A stretch of 5,536 bases of DNA from Kiritimatiellia bacterium (lineage in GTDB: Bacteria; Verrucomicrobiota; Kiritimatiellia; RFP12; UBA1067): assembly GCA_017547265.1 (NCBI GenBank), contig JAFYQC010000327.1:1-5536 (forward strand). The letters run 5' to 3'. The notes under the pieces were generated by a model. It made no database searches. It was not told the origin of the DNA and was given only the letters and a program-made list of their open reading frames with translations. This document shows positions 4,157 to 5,536 of the stretch, piece after piece. Position 1 is the stretch's first letter; each line of letters starts with the position of its first letter. The translations under genes and the position numbers were made by a program.

Positions 4157-5536
4157 TCAATCCAAAGGCGTACCGACGGCGATTGGCGCGGACGAGGCGA
4201 CGACGATCAGGAACTGCGAGGAAGCTTCGCCCACCTCGAGTTCAAAGGTGATCGGCTCGCCCGTGCCGGGCACGGACTCCTTTGCCGTGAAGGACTTGCG
4301 GTCGAGCGTGGCGCTCGTGAACGCAGTGTAGTAAACGCCGCTCACCGTCTCGGCAACAGACGCCGAGAGGACACCGTTTTCGAGAACGAGCGCTGGCACC
4401 TGCTTGCCACCCGACGCGTAACCCGCGATGCGCGGAAGCTTGCCGCCCAGTAATTCTTCCAGCGTCGGCGCAACAGTTCCGAAGCTCTCGCAGAACTCGC
4501 CAAAAAACGCCGCAATCTCCGAATCGCCAAAGAAGGCTATTTCACGTATGTCGCCACCCGACGTCATCTCAAACCACTCGACGCCATTCGCAGAAAGCAC
4601 CTTGCCGTCAATGGAGTAGCGAACACGGCGCGACTCGGCACTACCCTTCTCGAGATCGATTCGCACCCTGCGCGAAAGGCCGTCCGTCGGCTCAAGACCC
4701 ACGCTCGACACATCCTTCCATCCGCTCTTGTCCAGGATCCTGAAGCTGCGTCCAGTTCCATCTTCATTGGCGGCAAGATAGATTGTAGACTTGTCGCTCG
4801 CATCAGGCGTCGGCTCCGATTCAGTCACATGGAACGTCATCTGAATCTCAACATACGCGTTCGACTCGCAAAACCCCGCCACAGCAGGAAAATAATTCGT
4901 GTCAGGGGCGAAAACTCCGCCAACGCAGTCCACTGTGAACCAGCTGTTGGTCGGAGTAAAACCCTCTCCGCCTTCGCCACCACCACCTTCGTTGCCGCCA
5001 CCTTCTGGATCGTCTTCAGTATCCGCATCACTCTCGCTGCCCTGCGCGACAACATCGACGCGAAGGCGGCAGATGGTCTCGCGCTCGCGGTTGCGCGCCT
5101 CATAAACAAGGAACTTCCCTGTCGCGGTAGTAGACGGAACAGTCAGCACCTGGTCGAGTTCGATTGGTCGAAAGTCAACCGTATTGCCACAGTACCAATA
5201 GAGGTTTGTGTCGGACGCGTTCGCCGGCACGAACGCATACTTGAGTTTCCGCGTCTCGCCAGGATACATCTTGATTTCGTAGCGGCTATACTGCGAATTC
5301 CACTCAAGCCCCTTGTTCGAGAGTGTTGCGGAAGTCGTCTTAACATAGCTCGCCTTCTCCGCGTCGATCTGCGCCTGCGTCTTGTAGTTCGCGGGAATCG
5401 CGCCCGCCTGGAGAAGTCCGTTGCCCCAGATTTTCGACGGGCCATCCGAGAGCTTCACGCAGGTCGCCTTCAGGATCTCGTAGAGTTCGTCGCGCGTGAG
5501 GGCCGGGTTCTGCTGCAGGTAGAGCGCGCAGATCGC
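4157..5536 (-). CDS. Subtilisin-like (S8) secreted serine protease with C-terminal accessory domains, C-terminal fragment
   Basis: The frame is open to the right edge; 459 residues are visible and the true start lies outside. Visible residues 1-47 (AICALYLQQNPALTRDELYE, then the region around IWGNGLLQAGA) match the last helices of the subtilase catalytic domain, normally right after the GTSMATPHVA serine motif, which would therefore lie within about 40 bp beyond the edge. Residues ~65-163 look like an Ig-like/BIG-type beta domain (YEIKMYPGETRKLKYAFVP, FLVYEARNRERETICRLRVDVV). Residues 167-192 are a flexible acidic then Gly/Glu-rich linker. Residues ~197-350 resemble a concanavalin/LamG-like jelly roll (AYVEIQMTFHVTE, RRVRYSIDGKVL, IREIAFFGDSEIAAFFGE). 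The last ~100 residues form a final small beta module ending SSAPIAVGTPLD. No anchor or membrane segment is seen at the C-terminus. Likely role: an exported protease with substrate- or surface-binding appendages. The GTG at 5456-5458 is internal, since the protease similarity continues upstream of it. Confidence 0.85.
   Translation of the reverse strand, partial: AICALYLQQNPALTRDELYEILKATCVKLSDGPSKIWGNGLLQAGAIPANYKTQAQIDAEKASYVKTTSATLSNKGLEWNSQYSRYEIKMYPGETRKLKYAFVPANASDTNLYWYCGNTVDFRPIELDQVLTVPSTTATGKFLVYEARNRERETICRLRVDVVAQGSESDADTEDDPEGGGNEGGGGEGGEGFTPTNSWFTVDCVGGVFAPDTNYFPAVAGFCESNAYVEIQMTFHVTESEPTPDASDKSTIYLAANEDGTGRSFRILDKSGWKDVSSVGLEPTDGLSRRVRIDLEKGSAESRRVRYSIDGKVLSANGVEWFEMTSGGDIREIAFFGDSEIAAFFGEFCESFGTVAPTLEELLGGKLPRIAGYASGGKQVPALVLENGVLSASVAETVSGVYYTAFTSATLDRKSFTAKESVPGTGEPITFELEVGEASSQFLIVVASSAPIAVGTPLD
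4961..5041 (-). repeat. Low-complexity linker-coding segment of the protease
   Basis: This stretch encodes an acidic run (SESDADTEDDPEG) followed by a glycine-glutamate run (GGNEGGGGEGGEG). It separates the Ig-like domain from the jelly-roll-like domain and is built of near-repeats of GGTGGC-type codons. It is a typical inter-domain linker in large exported proteins. Confidence 0.7.

Noticed and set aside
5456..5458. GTG at 5458 as a gene start
   Set aside because: The frame stays open to the window edge and the 26 codons upstream match the subtilase C-terminal helix, so the codon is internal.

Overview
The window looks like a chromosomal segment from a GC-rich bacterium that exports many large proteins. 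The secreted multi-domain proteins, a XylR-like AraC regulator beside one of them, and scattered AAA/PD-(D/E)XK-type ATPase genes fit the PVC group, most likely a gut or sediment Kiritimatiellota or Lentisphaerota. That placement is inference from gene style; no marker gene is present.

Layout. (1) Positions 1-392, minus strand: the N-terminus of a secreted protein with a signal peptide and the start of an F5/8 type C (discoidin-like) module; it runs off the left edge. (2) Positions 393-528: a divergent control region with a good sigma-70-type promoter for the regulator and three copies of a TTTTCAT-type half-site. (3) Positions 529-1737, plus strand: a XylR-type regulator, with a sugar-binding-protein-like sensor followed by an AraC-type DNA-binding domain. 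It probably controls the divergent secreted protein and itself. (4) Positions about 1785-2000, minus strand: a wrecked gene in which the first ~38 codons of an AAA-ATPase-like/PD-(D/E)XK family protein are joined in frame to a short late segment of the same family. (5) Positions 2001-2640: no convincing gene; it holds a GC-rich island, two sets of 13-bp direct repeats and an intrinsic terminator. (6) Positions 2641-3966, minus strand: an intact AAA_14/DUF4143 ATPase. (7) Positions 3967-4156: its AT-rich control region, with six copies of GCAACT, four of them in a near-perfect 32-bp ladder. (8) Positions 4157-5536, minus strand: the C-terminal part of a subtilisin-like secreted protease with long accessory domains; it runs off the right edge.

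Regions 1-3 form a plausible sense-and-secrete unit: the regulator binds a sugar-like ligand and switches on an exported, probably glycan-binding protein. Regions 4-7 look like an accessory patch of selfish or defence-like ATPases, one intact and one decayed, placed between exported-protein genes. The most unusual signal is the GCAACT array over the ATPase promoter and ribosome-binding site. It suggests dedicated, probably self-directed, control of this poorly understood ATPase family.
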